Shown here piece by piece: positions 50,635 to 58,496 of a stretch of DNA of 64,000 nt (positions are counted from its first letter, which is position 1; every line of letters begins with the position of its first letter). This stretch comes from Phycisphaerales bacterium (GTDB taxonomy: Bacteria; Planctomycetota; Phycisphaerae; Phycisphaerales; UBA1924). A program made the translations under genes and the position numbers. Under the pieces are notes generated by a model, which was not told where the DNA came from, did no database searches, and saw only the letters and a list, made by a program, of their open reading frames with translations. The stretch is taken from contig RECY01000028.1 of NCBI GenBank assembly GCA_007693785.1, positions 186,001 through 250,000 of the forward strand, written 5' to 3'.

Positions 50635-51714
50635 TCAGTCTTCGCGTCGGATGAGTCGGAGGGCGATGAGGTCTTGGACGTCGAGGAGGCCTACGGGTTT
50701 GCCGTCGCGGTCGATGACGGGGACTTCGTCCTGTCGGTGTTCGCGGATCATGAGCAGGGCGTCTCGGACGAGGGCGTCGGCGGGGATGGTGCGCGGGCCG
50801 CGGGTCATGACGTTAGCGAGCGGTTGATCGAGCGCGCCGGTGTCGCGGAGCATGAGGCGGCGGAGGTCGCTGTCGGTGAAGATGCCGGTGAGGACGCCGG
50901 TCGCGGGGTTGACGATGAGCAGGGCGCCCGGGCGGCGGGGTGTGCCGTCGGCGTGGGTGAGCGCTTCGCGGACGGTCGCGGTCTCGATTGCGAGGGGGAG
51001 GTTCTCGCCGGCTCGGAATCGGAGGACGTCGGTGACGGGGCGGAGCTGCCCGCCGAGCGAGCCGCCGGGGTGGCGTTTATGGAAGTCGCTGGTGGAAAAG
51101 TGGCGGCGTCGTGCGGCGGCGAGCGCGAGCGCGTCGCCGAGCGCCAGCGTCGCGGTCGTGCTGCTGGTGGGGGCGGCGAAGCCCGCGGCGGCTTCATCCT
51201 CAAAGGGGAGCGTGAGTGCGACGCTCGCGAGGCGTTCGAGCGTGCTGGGGTGGGCGCTACCGTGCGTGCTGCGGCGTGTGATGCTGATGATCGGGAGCTT
51301 GTCCTGCTTCAGGATCGCCGCGAGGTTGACGACTTCTTCGGTCTCGCCGCTAAAGCTGAGGCAGAGGGCGACGTCGGAGGCGCGGAAGCGGCCGAGGTCG
51401 CCGTGGGCGGCCTCAGAAGGATGGACGCTGTGGCTGGGGATCCCGAGGCTGGCGAGGGTCGCGGAGATCTTGGCGCCGATCAGCCCGGACTTGCCGAGCC
51501 CGGTGACCAGGACGGTGCCGCCCTGCTCGACGCACTGGCAGATGCGGTCGACCGCGTCGTGGAACTCGCGACCGAGTGTGCCGGCGAGGGATTCGATCGC
51601 CTCGGCTTCGGCTCGGAGGACGTCGCGTGCAAAGGCGAGCTCGGCGTCGTGGTCGCCGGGCGTGTGTGTGGGGGCACGAGTGGTGTTCGCGAGTTGTTCC
51701 GGGTTTTTAGGCAC
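50635..51714 (-). CDS. kdsD: Arabinose-5-phosphate isomerase (SIS plus CBS pair)
   Basis: 359 aa from GTG. Interconverts ribulose-5-P and arabinose-5-P, the first step towards Kdo. The SIS domain (about 60-190) shows VLVTGLGKSGLIGAKI, SVHPSEAAHGDLG, SFSGETEEVV and the active-site-proximal SSTTATLALGDALA; two CBS motifs follow (about 225-359), including DEVPVIDRDGKPVGLLD. It stands with kdsC in the order of enterobacteria. TACCCT lies 7 bp before the GTG, with no Shine-Dalgarno, so it may be leaderless. Confidence 0.95.
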   Translation of the reverse strand: MPKNPEQLANTTRAPTHTPGDHDAELAFARDVLRAEAEAIESLAGTLGREFHDAVDRICQCVEQGGTVLVTGLGKSGLIGAKISATLASLGIPSHSVHPSEAAHGDLGRFRASDVALCLSFSGETEEVVNLAAILKQDKLPIISITRRSTHGSAHPSTLERLASVALTLPFEDEAAAGFAAPTSSTTATLALGDALALAAARRRHFSTSDFHKRHPGGSLGGQLRPVTDVLRFRAGENLPLAIETATVREALTHADGTPRRPGALLIVNPATGVLTGIFTDSDLRRLMLRDTGALDQPLANVMTRGPRTIPADALVRDALLMIREHRQDEVPVIDRDGKPVGLLDVQDLIALRLIRRED

Positions 51715-51721
51715 TGGGTGT

Positions 51722-51727
51722 AGGGTA
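51722..51727 (-). promoter_or_regulatory. -10 hexamer TACCCT, apparent leaderless start of kdsD
   Basis: On the minus strand TACCCT ends 7 bp before the GTG (spacer ACACCCA). No Shine-Dalgarno is present. The spacing is one base longer than the exact 6 bp at other genes. Confidence 0.45.
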
Positions 51728-51824
51728 GACTCGGTGGCTGGCGTGGCGCGTGGCGTGGGAGCCGCGGGTGTGCGCCTTTTTGAGGTCCTGTTCTGAAGTT
51801 CTGCCCCGTCTGGATGGAGCCCGC

Positions 51825-52685
51825 GTGACGCCTGATGCCCGATCGCAAACCGCCGCCGAGGCGTCGTCGCCCGTGATGGGCGCCGGCGAGGACTACCGCG
51901 TGCGCCTGGAGGCCTTCGAGGGCCCGCTGGACCTGTTGCTGCACCTGATTCGGCGTGCGGAGGTGGACATCGAGGATGTGCCGCTGGCGCGGATCACGGA
52001 TCAGTACCTGAGCCACCTGGAGCAGCTCGACCGGATCGATATCGACTTGGCGGGGGAGTTTCTCGTGATGGCGGCGACCTTGATGGAGATCAAGTCGCGC
52101 CTGATCAACTCGCCCGAGGAAGGCTCGGCCGGCGAGCGCGAGTCGCGCGACGAGGACGCGGGCGACCCGCGGGCGGAGCTGATCCGTCAGCTGCTGGAGT
52201 ACAAGAAGTACCGGGATGCGGCCGATGCGCTGGAGGCGCGCCGGGAGCTGTGGTCGCGCCGGGTGCCGGTCGCGCCGGCGAAGGCGGATCAGAAGGCGCT
52301 GGCCGAGGCGATCGAGGACGCGGGCTCGGTGGAGATGGACGAGCTGGACCTGCTGACGCTGGTGGCGGCGTTCGAGCGGATCGCCGAGAGCGTGGACTTC
52401 GGGCGCGTGGGCGAGCACGAGGTGGTGGACGACGACACGCCGATCGAGCTGCACGCGGAGGACCTGCTCGACCGCTTGCGCCGCGAGGGCGAGGTCGGCG
52501 GGGAGCGCGGGGCGCGGCGCCTGCCGCTGACGGCGGTGTTCGAGGGTCGGACGCGCTCGGCGATGCTCGGGCTGTTCCTCGCGCTGCTGGAACTGCTCAA
52601 GCAGCAGCGGGCCGGGGCGACGCAGGAGGGGGACGTGATCTGGGTGGAGCTGCGGAAGGCGGCGTCGGACGAGCCGCGACCGTGA
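51825..52685 (+). CDS. scpA: Segregation and condensation protein A
   Basis: 286 aa from GTG 51825 (GGAG 8 bp before); an ATG at 51750 would add 25 unlikely residues. ScpA is the kleisin subunit of the Smc-ScpAB complex. The N-terminal kleisin motif FEGPLDLLLHLIRRAEVDI is complete, IDLAGEFLVMAATLMEIKSRLL-type helix (MAATLMEIKSRLIN) follows, and the C-terminal winged helix contains AVFEGRTRSAMLGLFLALLELL. The last codons and the stop (EPRP and TGA) lie inside the REP-like repeat at 52671. scpB is not adjacent. It is divergent from kdsD. Confidence 0.94.
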   Translation: MTPDARSQTAAEASSPVMGAGEDYRVRLEAFEGPLDLLLHLIRRAEVDIEDVPLARITDQYLSHLEQLDRIDIDLAGEFLVMAATLMEIKSRLINSPEEGSAGERESRDEDAGDPRAELIRQLLEYKKYRDAADALEARRELWSRRVPVAPAKADQKALAEAIEDAGSVEMDELDLLTLVAAFERIAESVDFGRVGEHEVVDDDTPIELHAEDLLDRLRREGEVGGERGARRLPLTAVFEGRTRSAMLGLFLALLELLKQQRAGATQEGDVIWVELRKAASDEPRP

Positions 52686-52783
52686 GGGAGCGGTTGGGTC
52701 GGCACCGGTGTTGACATCCTCGCTTTGTGCCAGATTTCGGGAGGCAGGTGTGCATCGGGACCGCTCCCTGACGGTCGCGGCTC
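52671..52783. repeat. REP-like inverted pair, family GAGCCGCGACCGTnAGGGAGCGGT
   Basis: Two 24-bp inverted copies at 52671-52694 and 52760-52783 differ at one base. The left copy includes the last codons and stop of scpA; the right one ends 1-2 bp before the stop codon of the convergent DUF393 gene. Resembles dispersed repeats common in planctomycete genomes (from memory, not checked). Confidence 0.75.
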
Positions 52784-52784
52784 G

Positions 52785-53219
52785 TTACGGGAGCAGTTGC
52801 GCCCGCTCCTTGGCCGTCGGCATTTTGCACGCCTCCGGCCCGCCGAACCATTTGAGCCTTCTCGCGGCGATGAAGCGGTAGGCGGCGTCGCGGATGGGGC
52901 GTGGGATGACGCGTCCGGCGGTGGCCAGGGGTCGCCAGGGGCCGCCGAGGTGGTGGAGGATGCGGAGGATCGCGTTGCTGCGGAGGTGCAGCCCGCGGTC
53001 GTCGCGGAAGACGATGGTGCCGAGGTCGGTGGGTTTGTTCGGCTCGTCGAGCGCGGCGTACGTCTCGCCCTGCAAGGGCGCGAAACGCAGGCGGGCGTGC
53101 TTGTCGCGGTCGAGGATCCAGCGGACGCTGCGGTCGCAGAGCCCGCACTCGCCGTCGTAGAAGACGATGGGGTGGTCGGTCGGCGGCGCGGTCAGCGTAC
53201 TTGGGGCGGCTTGGGTCAT
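52785..53219 (-). CDS. DUF393/DCC-family thiol-disulfide oxidoreductase-like protein
   Basis: 144 aa. The DCC signature YDGECGLCDRSV has the CxxC at Cys25/Cys28, followed by WILDRDKHARLRFAPLQGE, then SNAILRILHHLGGPW and the end YRFIAARRLKWFG, all typical of DUF393. Members are thioredoxin-fold-like proteins of unsettled function. The start overlaps the DUF2071 gene stop by 4 bp (ATGA). The stop codon is at the edge of the REP-like repeat. Confidence 0.9.
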   Translation of the reverse strand: MTQAAPSTLTAPPTDHPIVFYDGECGLCDRSVRWILDRDKHARLRFAPLQGETYAALDEPNKPTDLGTIVFRDDRGLHLRSNAILRILHHLGGPWRPLATAGRVIPRPIRDAAYRFIAARRLKWFGGPEACKMPTAKERAQLLP

Positions 53220-54010
53220 GGCTTGGGCTCGAAGAGATTGAAGCCGCGGACGCAGACGCCGTCGGTCGCCATCGCGTGCGGCTCGCCCTCGGCGGAGAGC
53301 CCGGCGGCCGCGATCAGCGTGTCGTCGAGGTGTTCCACCGTCGCCTGACGGAGCGGCCAGGGCTCGTGTTCAACGCGGCTGGCGAGCACGCGGCCTCGGC
53401 GTTTGGTGAAGAAGTAATAGCGTTCGGTCAGGAAGTGCTCGAGCGAGCCGGGTTGGGCTTGCGGGAGGGGCTCGCCGGCGCGCCAGGCGACGTGCGTGCG
53501 ACCGTCGGCCCATGGGCCGCGGCGTCGGGCGAGCTTGTAGTCGCACCGTTCGTGCGCGCGTTCCAGGTCGTGCGCACGTTCATGGGTGACCTCGAAGCGC
53601 GAATGGACGTAGTTCAGGCTCCAGAACCAGCGCCCGCCAAGGACGGGGAGCAGGCTCGCCGCGTCGAGGCTGAAGAACCAGACGCCCGGGAGCCCGCGGT
53701 GGCGCACGTACGTGCGCACGTTGCACTCGTAGAAGTTCCGGACACCGGGGGCGATCGGCGGCACGCCTCGGAATTGGCAGTCCGCCATGCGGAAGGGGAC
53801 GAGCGCGACCCAGGCTGAGGCGTCGAACAGGTCGATCTCCAGCGGCTCCGGCACGAGGGCGCGCATGGTCTCCGGCTCGATCCGCCAGTGCAGGAAGAAC
53901 AGGTCCAGCCAGTTCATGTGCACCGCGGGCGTCGTGGGGCCGAGGACGGGGGGCGGGCTCGCGGTGATCGGTGGGGCGGCGGTGTCGCTGGTGTCGGTCG
54001 AGTTGTTCAT
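53216..54010 (-). CDS. DUF2071 family protein (YqjF-like)
   Basis: 264 aa from ATG 54010; a longer frame to 54220 is only the shadow of the deaminase gene. It starts NWLDLFFLHWRIEPETM and has LVPEPLEIDLFDASAWVALVPF, PGVRNFYECNVRTYVRHRG and VWFFSLDAASLLPVLGGRWFW, the order of the DUF2071 acetoacetate-decarboxylase-like beta barrel. The activity of the family is unknown. The start overlaps the deaminase stop by 4 bp (ATGA), and its own stop overlaps the DUF393 start, giving a three-gene operon. Confidence 0.9.
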   Translation of the reverse strand: MNNSTDTSDTAAPPITASPPPVLGPTTPAVHMNWLDLFFLHWRIEPETMRALVPEPLEIDLFDASAWVALVPFRMADCQFRGVPPIAPGVRNFYECNVRTYVRHRGLPGVWFFSLDAASLLPVLGGRWFWSLNYVHSRFEVTHERAHDLERAHERCDYKLARRRGPWADGRTHVAWRAGEPLPQAQPGSLEHFLTERYYFFTKRRGRVLASRVEHEPWPLRQATVEHLDDTLIAAAGLSAEGEPHAMATDGVCVRGFNLFEPKP

Positions 54011-54474
54011 GCGTGCGGCTCGCCGATGTCCTCGGCCCAGAGCTCCGGGTGCTGGAGGATGAACTCGGCCATCATGATCTTGCACCGCTCGTCGTCGGCG
54101 AGGATCAGGCGTGCGCCCTCGGCCGCCAGCCAGTCCTCGCGCCCGAGATAGTTCTGGTGCTCGCCGATCACGACGCGCCCGATCTGGTGCAGCACCGTCG
54201 CCCCGGCGCACATGGCGCACGGGCTGAGGGTGGTCGCGAGGGTGAGGGCGGGCCAGTCGCGCCGCCTGCCGGCGTGTCGGAGGCAGACGGTCTCGGCGTG
54301 GGCGGTGGTATCGCCGGTCTGCACGCGGAGGTTGTGCCCGACGGCCAGGACGGTGCCGTCGCCGGTGCCGAGGGCGGCCCCAATAGGGATGCCGCCCTCG
54401 CGACGGGACTTCTCGGCTTGGGCGATCGCGGCGTCAAGCAGATGGCGGTCGCCCTCGGTCAGCGTGTCGGGCAT
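54007..54474 (-). CDS. Yeast-type cytosine/nucleoside deaminase
   Basis: 155 aa, with GGAGG about 9 bp before the ATG. Zinc ligands and proton donor of the cytidine deaminase fold: HAE (His59, Glu61) and PCAMC (Cys86, Cys89). Outside the core it matches fungal cytosine deaminase FCY1 rather than TadA or guanine deaminase: GGIPIGAAL, GHNLRVQ, VVIGEHQNYLG in place of VVGENVNF, ADDERCKIMM and the end WAEDIGE. Cytosine to uracil is the likely reaction; the divergent upp gene 130 bp away would use the uracil. Fcy1-like enzymes are uncommon in bacteria, where CodA (unrelated) is the usual cytosine deaminase. Confidence 0.88.
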   Translation of the reverse strand: MPDTLTEGDRHLLDAAIAQAEKSRREGGIPIGAALGTGDGTVLAVGHNLRVQTGDTTAHAETVCLRHAGRRRDWPALTLATTLSPCAMCAGATVLHQIGRVVIGEHQNYLGREDWLAAEGARLILADDERCKIMMAEFILQHPELWAEDIGEPHA

Positions 54475-54591
54475 GGCGGGGGCCTCCGGGGTCCGGGGTC
54501 GGGATGAGCGATCGAGCGCAGTCGATCGGGCGTAGTCAAGGTTATGCGAGATCGGCGGCGGGGCGGGGCCGACTGGAGCGTGTGTTGCCGC

Positions 54592-54597
54592 TACATT
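54592..54597 (+). promoter_or_regulatory. Possible -10 hexamer TACATT before upp
   Basis: TACATT ends 8 bp before the upp ATG, and no clear Shine-Dalgarno is present. Close to but not the exact 6-bp layout found elsewhere. Confidence 0.35.
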
Positions 54598-54605
54598 GCC
54601 CGGTC

Positions 54606-55268
54606 ATGAGCACACCCGCGCCCGTTAAAACGACCGAGCCGATCGAACGCCTGGTGGTCTTCCGCCACCCGCTGATCTCGCACAAGCTGGCGGCGTTGCG
54701 CGACGCTCGGACGGGGCACCGCCCGTTCCGGGCGCTGATGTCGCAGATCGCGGGGCTGATGGTCTACGAGGTGACGCGGTCGTTCGAGACGACGCCGGTG
54801 ACGGTGCAGACGCCGATGGGCCCGGCACCGTGCGCACGGATCGAGCGACCGGTGACCGTCGTTCCGGTGCTGCGCGCCGGGCTCGGGATGACCGACGGCG
54901 TGCTGGAGCTGATGCCCGAGGCGCGAGTGGGGCACCTCGGGCTCGTGCGGGACGAGCGGACGCTGCTCCCGACGACGTACTTGAAGAAGCTGCCGAAGGA
55001 TTTGGACGCGGGGCCGGTGATTTTGATCGATCCGATGCTGGCGACCGGGGGGAGCGCGGTGGAGGCGGCGCGGATCCTGCGGGAGGCGGGGGCCGTGGAT
55101 CTGCGGATGATCTGTCTGGTCGCAGCGCCGGAGGGCGTGCGCCGCCTGACCGAGGCCGACCCGGGGCTGACGATCTACACCGCGGCTCTCGATGAGCGGA
55201 CGAATGAGAAGGGGTACATCCTGCCCGGGCTGGGTGACGCGGGGGATCGGTTGTATGGGACGGGGTGA
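54606..55268 (+). CDS. upp: Uracil phosphoribosyltransferase
   Basis: 220 aa from ATG 54606; the frame stays open to 54504 but those residues are not conserved. Converts uracil and PRPP to UMP. Start RLVVFRHPLISHKLAALRD is the family hallmark; VVPVLRAGLGMTDGVLEL, then the PRPP loop LIDPMLATGGSA and the uracil-binding ALDERTNEKGYILPGLGDAG are intact. Length normal (about 210). Divergent from the cytosine deaminase operon, so the two enzymes together salvage cytosine. Confidence 0.96.
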   Translation: MSTPAPVKTTEPIERLVVFRHPLISHKLAALRDARTGHRPFRALMSQIAGLMVYEVTRSFETTPVTVQTPMGPAPCARIERPVTVVPVLRAGLGMTDGVLELMPEARVGHLGLVRDERTLLPTTYLKKLPKDLDAGPVILIDPMLATGGSAVEAARILREAGAVDLRMICLVAAPEGVRRLTEADPGLTIYTAALDERTNEKGYILPGLGDAGDRLYGTG

Positions 55269-55272
55269 TCCG

Positions 55273-55403
55273 TCCGGTGCCCCGGAAAATCCCGAAGCGG
55301 GCATTTCCGGGAGTCTGTTTCTGAGATCGAGCGCCCGCCGAAGGTCGACCCGGAAAAACTGCGCCGACCGCGGCGGTCGGCTCCGTGTTTCCGGGGCACC
55401 GGA
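55273..55403. repeat. Long-range inverted repeat enclosing two hairpins (branched structure)
   Basis: TCCGGTGCCCCGGAAA (55273-55288) and its exact 16-bp inverse (55388-55403) enclose about 100 bp. Inside lie two further hairpins: CCGGAAAATCCC..GGGCATTTCCGG (imperfect, sharing the left outer arm) and GCCGACCG-CGG-CGGTCGGC (perfect 8 bp, 55363-55381). It fills the gap between the convergent upp and sulfotransferase genes. No U tract; could be a terminator, a mobile palindromic element or a structured RNA. Confidence 0.6.
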
Positions 55404-55414
55404 GCGCGTTACTT

Positions 55415-57247
55415 CTATGTGCGGGCGACGAAGGGGATCGACCAGGGGTATTCGAAGCGGACGCCGGCGGGCCAGTGGGGTTCGGTCATGAAGACCGGCG
55501 CTTCGAAGCCGGCGTCGGTGAGCGCGCTGACGAGCCCTTGCTGGCTGAAGACGCGGGTTTCGAGCCAGGTGAGGTCGTCGGCAGGGCAGTTGAATTTCTC
55601 GAAGACCTGGCGCTTGCCATTGGGGGTGATGTTGACGAGCACACGCCCGGTGTCGCGGTGCTCGATGCGGTAGTCGTGGAGATCAGGGAAGTGCTCGAGG
55701 GTGTCCCCCTCGAGGCGGAAGGGGACGGTCGCGATGAGGGCGCCGCCGGGCCTGAGCAGCGTGCGGAGGTTGGTGAAGACGCGATTGATCGGCGGGCGGA
55801 GACGGTTGAAGACGTCCGAGGCGAGGACGGCGTCCAGCGAGCCCGGGGCGGCGATCGCGGGGTCCGGCTCGTGCGGGTCGAAGCGGGGGGCCTCGTGCGG
55901 GGCGGTGTTGGTGTAGGCGAGTTTGCCCGCGAGACGCTCGGCGTAGGGGGGCCAATCGCTGAGCCCGAGCACACGCCGGTCGGGGTTGCCCGGCATGCGG
56001 GCGATGGGGACCGACTCGGCGAAGAGCTCGAGGCTGAGCAGGTGGACCATCGCGCGCATGCGGGCGGTCGATCGGCAGGTTGGGCAGGCGGGGATCTCGC
56101 GCCCGAGCTTGGTGATGCGCGTGCGCACGCGGGAGGCGCAGACGTTGCACGTGAAGGCGATGCGCCCGGCGTGATCCACCGGCGCGCCCGCCTCGCGGGC
56201 GGCGTGGAGCGTGGCGGGGTCGACCGGTTGGCGCAGGTCGCGGAGCTTGCGGGCGACGCGCTGGATGGGCCCCGGCTTGGCGGCGGGCGATGCGGTGGTC
56301 TCGGCTTTGACGAGGCGTTCGACTTCGGCGGGCTTGGCTTTGGGCGACCACTCGCCGGCGTGCTCGTACCCGTAGCGGTGGAGGGCCTCGCCGACGAGTT
56401 CGTCGGCGGCCGCGGCCTGCTCGGGCGTCAGCGTCCATTTCCAACGCCCGGCCGAGCGGACGGCGAAGGGCACACGCCCCGCGCCCGGGTCGGCGTCGGA
56501 CGCGACGACCTTATCGGCGCTGCCCGCGAGCGTGTGGGCGTCGGTGTGCGCGAAGTTCGCCAGGTGCGTGCGCACGCGCTCGTCCATCCCGAGCCCGAGC
56601 CATGCCAGCAGGCGAGCGACCTCGCCTTCGTAGTCCGCGACGAGCGACTCGTACCGCATGTGGTGGACACGGGCGGCGGGGATGCGCGCGACGAACGGGG
56701 CGTATTTGTTATCAAAAGCGAGCCAGCCCTCAAGAGCCTCCTCGAAGCGGAGCCCGGTCATCTTGGCGATCGACAACGCCGTATCGCGCGGGTCGCGCAC
56801 GATGTGGGCGTATCGCGCATCGGGGAAGGTGTCGTCGAGAAAGTCCAGGCAGTCGGAGAGGTGGGGGTGCTTTTCCCCGAAATAGGCGAGAGGTTCCGGC
56901 GCGTCGGGGTCGGTGTGCTTGCCCTGCGCGCCGGCGATGCGCGCGTAGTAGCGTTCGATCAGCACGCGGGCCTCGTCCTGCAGATGATCGGCCCAGAGCT
57001 TGTGGTGGGTCTTGCCGAACTGGATGCCCGCCTGGACGCCGACGCGGCTTTGGGTGATGTTGTGGTGAAGCTGGAGGAAGACCGCGGTCTCGTTGGTCAT
57101 GACGATGCGCGGGTGGGCGTCGAGGATCTGGGCGAGAGCGGTCGTCCCGCTCCGGGCGGCCCCGATCAGGAAGAGCGGCTTGGCGAGCCCGAGCGGGGCG
57201 CGGGCGACCTCGCTCGCGACGGTGGCATCGGTGCTGGGCTCGCTCAT
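55415..57247 (-). CDS. Sulfotransferase fused to a zinc-ribbon methyltransferase-like domain
   Basis: 610 aa from ATG 57247. N-terminal part (about 20-290): sulfotransferase family, with the PAPS-binding P-loop FLIGAARSGTTAL (about 26-38) and the 3'-phosphate-type motif HIVRDPRDTALSI. A middle Pro/Ala/Lys-rich linker leads to a four-cysteine ribbon, CNVCASRV and ACPTCRS (about 366-393), and then a SAM-methyltransferase-like domain (RVLGLSDWPPYAERLAG, SLDAVLASDVFNRL, LLRPGGALIATVPFRL). In this last domain the glycine-rich motif I is degenerate. Such fusions decorate polysaccharides or glycolipids (inference). It converges on upp and is divergent from the next sulfotransferase. Confidence 0.85.
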   Translation of the reverse strand: MSEPSTDATVASEVARAPLGLAKPLFLIGAARSGTTALAQILDAHPRIVMTNETAVFLQLHHNITQSRVGVQAGIQFGKTHHKLWADHLQDEARVLIERYYARIAGAQGKHTDPDAPEPLAYFGEKHPHLSDCLDFLDDTFPDARYAHIVRDPRDTALSIAKMTGLRFEEALEGWLAFDNKYAPFVARIPAARVHHMRYESLVADYEGEVARLLAWLGLGMDERVRTHLANFAHTDAHTLAGSADKVVASDADPGAGRVPFAVRSAGRWKWTLTPEQAAAADELVGEALHRYGYEHAGEWSPKAKPAEVERLVKAETTASPAAKPGPIQRVARKLRDLRQPVDPATLHAAREAGAPVDHAGRIAFTCNVCASRVRTRITKLGREIPACPTCRSTARMRAMVHLLSLELFAESVPIARMPGNPDRRVLGLSDWPPYAERLAGKLAYTNTAPHEAPRFDPHEPDPAIAAPGSLDAVLASDVFNRLRPPINRVFTNLRTLLRPGGALIATVPFRLEGDTLEHFPDLHDYRIEHRDTGRVLVNITPNGKRQVFEKFNCPADDLTWLETRVFSQQGLVSALTDAGFEAPVFMTEPHWPAGVRFEYPWSIPFVART

Positions 57248-57452
57248 GCGGCGTGTCTCGCGTGGGGCGGGGTGGTGTCGGGCTCGCTCGGCGGGCGTCG
57301 AGGCACATCGACGGCAACGCTGCATCGCGGCGGGGCGTGCTCGGCGGGCGGGCGGGGCGGGCGGTGAGCCTTCGTCGGGCGACGGACGCCCTCACCCCGA
57401 ATCGTTGTGTTGAGCATACCGCGTCACTGGCCCTGGTGCGGCCCGCGAACCC

Positions 57453-57458
57453 TATGAT
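57453..57458 (+). promoter_or_regulatory. -10 hexamer TATGAT, apparent leaderless start of the sulfotransferase gene
   Basis: TATGAT ends exactly 6 bp (CCGCGC) before the ATG at 57465. There is no Shine-Dalgarno. Confidence 0.6.
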
Positions 57459-57464
57459 CCGCGC

Positions 57465-58496
57465 ATGCCCGCCGACGATGCCCGTCATGAAAACAGCACG
57501 CCCGAGCCGACGCACGCCCCCGGTGCAACGCCCGCGGACGCCACGGATGGCTCGATAGACGCTCCATCCACGGACGCTCCCGTGCCGGAGGCGGTCGAGC
57601 CCGAGCCGCTCGGGCCGGGGCCTGTGTTTGTCATCGGCGCGCCTCGGAGCGGGACGAGCGCGTTGGCGTGGGCGATCGCGGCCCACCCGGACTTTGTGAC
57701 GGGCAACGAGGCGGACTTCACGTTTTACATGCTACGGAGCAACCCCTTCGGCGAGGCGTGGATCAGGACCAACGCCCGCGCCGACGCGATGCTGACCACC
57801 TCCGGGATGGATCGGGCGACGTTCATGCGCACGATGGGGGCCGGGATCGACGCGATCTTCCGCGCGATGCACGCAGAAAACGGGGAGGGCGAGAAGCGTT
57901 GGGTGGATTCGACGCCGGCGAACACGATGGTCGCGGATCGGCTTGCGGAGCTGCTGCCGGACGCGCGGTTCGTCCATATCTTGCGGGACGGTCGGGCGGC
58001 GGTCGCGTCGATGGTCAAGAGCGGGTTCAGCACGCAGGTGGCCAAGGATTTTCGGTTCGCGTGTGATACGTGGGCGTTCTACGCACGCAAGGCCCGGCAG
58101 TTGTCGGCGGCGATGCCGCACCGGGTTCTTGAGCTGCGTCAGGAGCGGATGAGCGAGGACGCCGCGGGCTCGATGACGGACGTGCTGGCGTTCTTGGCGG
58201 CCGAGCCGCACCCGGGCCCGGCGGCCAAGCTGGGGGAGGGGCGGATCAACTCCAGCTACGGGAACGTGTCGGCGTCGGACGTGCTCAAGCCCAAGGCCGC
58301 GAGCGAGATGCCCAAGGTGCCCTGGTCGGACTGGACCGATGAGCAGTGGGAGATCTTCGAGGAAGCGGCGGGCGAGACGATGGCGGAGATGGGCTACGAG
58401 TGGGTTCGCCCCGAGCCGAAGCCCGAGCTTGACGCGGGCCCGGCAGGCGAGCCCGAGCCCTCGGCGGCGACCACAGATTCGGCCGAGACGCGATGA
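57465..58496 (+). CDS. Sulfotransferase family protein
   Basis: 343 aa. Residues 1-50 are a Pro/Ala/Asp/Glu-rich unstructured start. The PAPS-binding P-loop is FVIGAPRSGTSALAWAI (about 55-71), and FVHILRDGRAAVASMVKSG is the second PAPS motif. The catalytic region KRWVDSTPANT resembles 'K..D.TP' of polysaccharide and protein sulfotransferases. C-terminal DWTDEQWEIFEEAAGETM is typical of the family. The stop overlaps the wzt gene start by 4 bp (ATGA), which couples it to the polysaccharide exporter. Confidence 0.9.
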   Translation: MPADDARHENSTPEPTHAPGATPADATDGSIDAPSTDAPVPEAVEPEPLGPGPVFVIGAPRSGTSALAWAIAAHPDFVTGNEADFTFYMLRSNPFGEAWIRTNARADAMLTTSGMDRATFMRTMGAGIDAIFRAMHAENGEGEKRWVDSTPANTMVADRLAELLPDARFVHILRDGRAAVASMVKSGFSTQVAKDFRFACDTWAFYARKARQLSAAMPHRVLELRQERMSEDAAGSMTDVLAFLAAEPHPGPAAKLGEGRINSSYGNVSASDVLKPKAASEMPKVPWSDWTDEQWEIFEEAAGETMAEMGYEWVRPEPKPELDAGPAGEPEPSAATTDSAETR

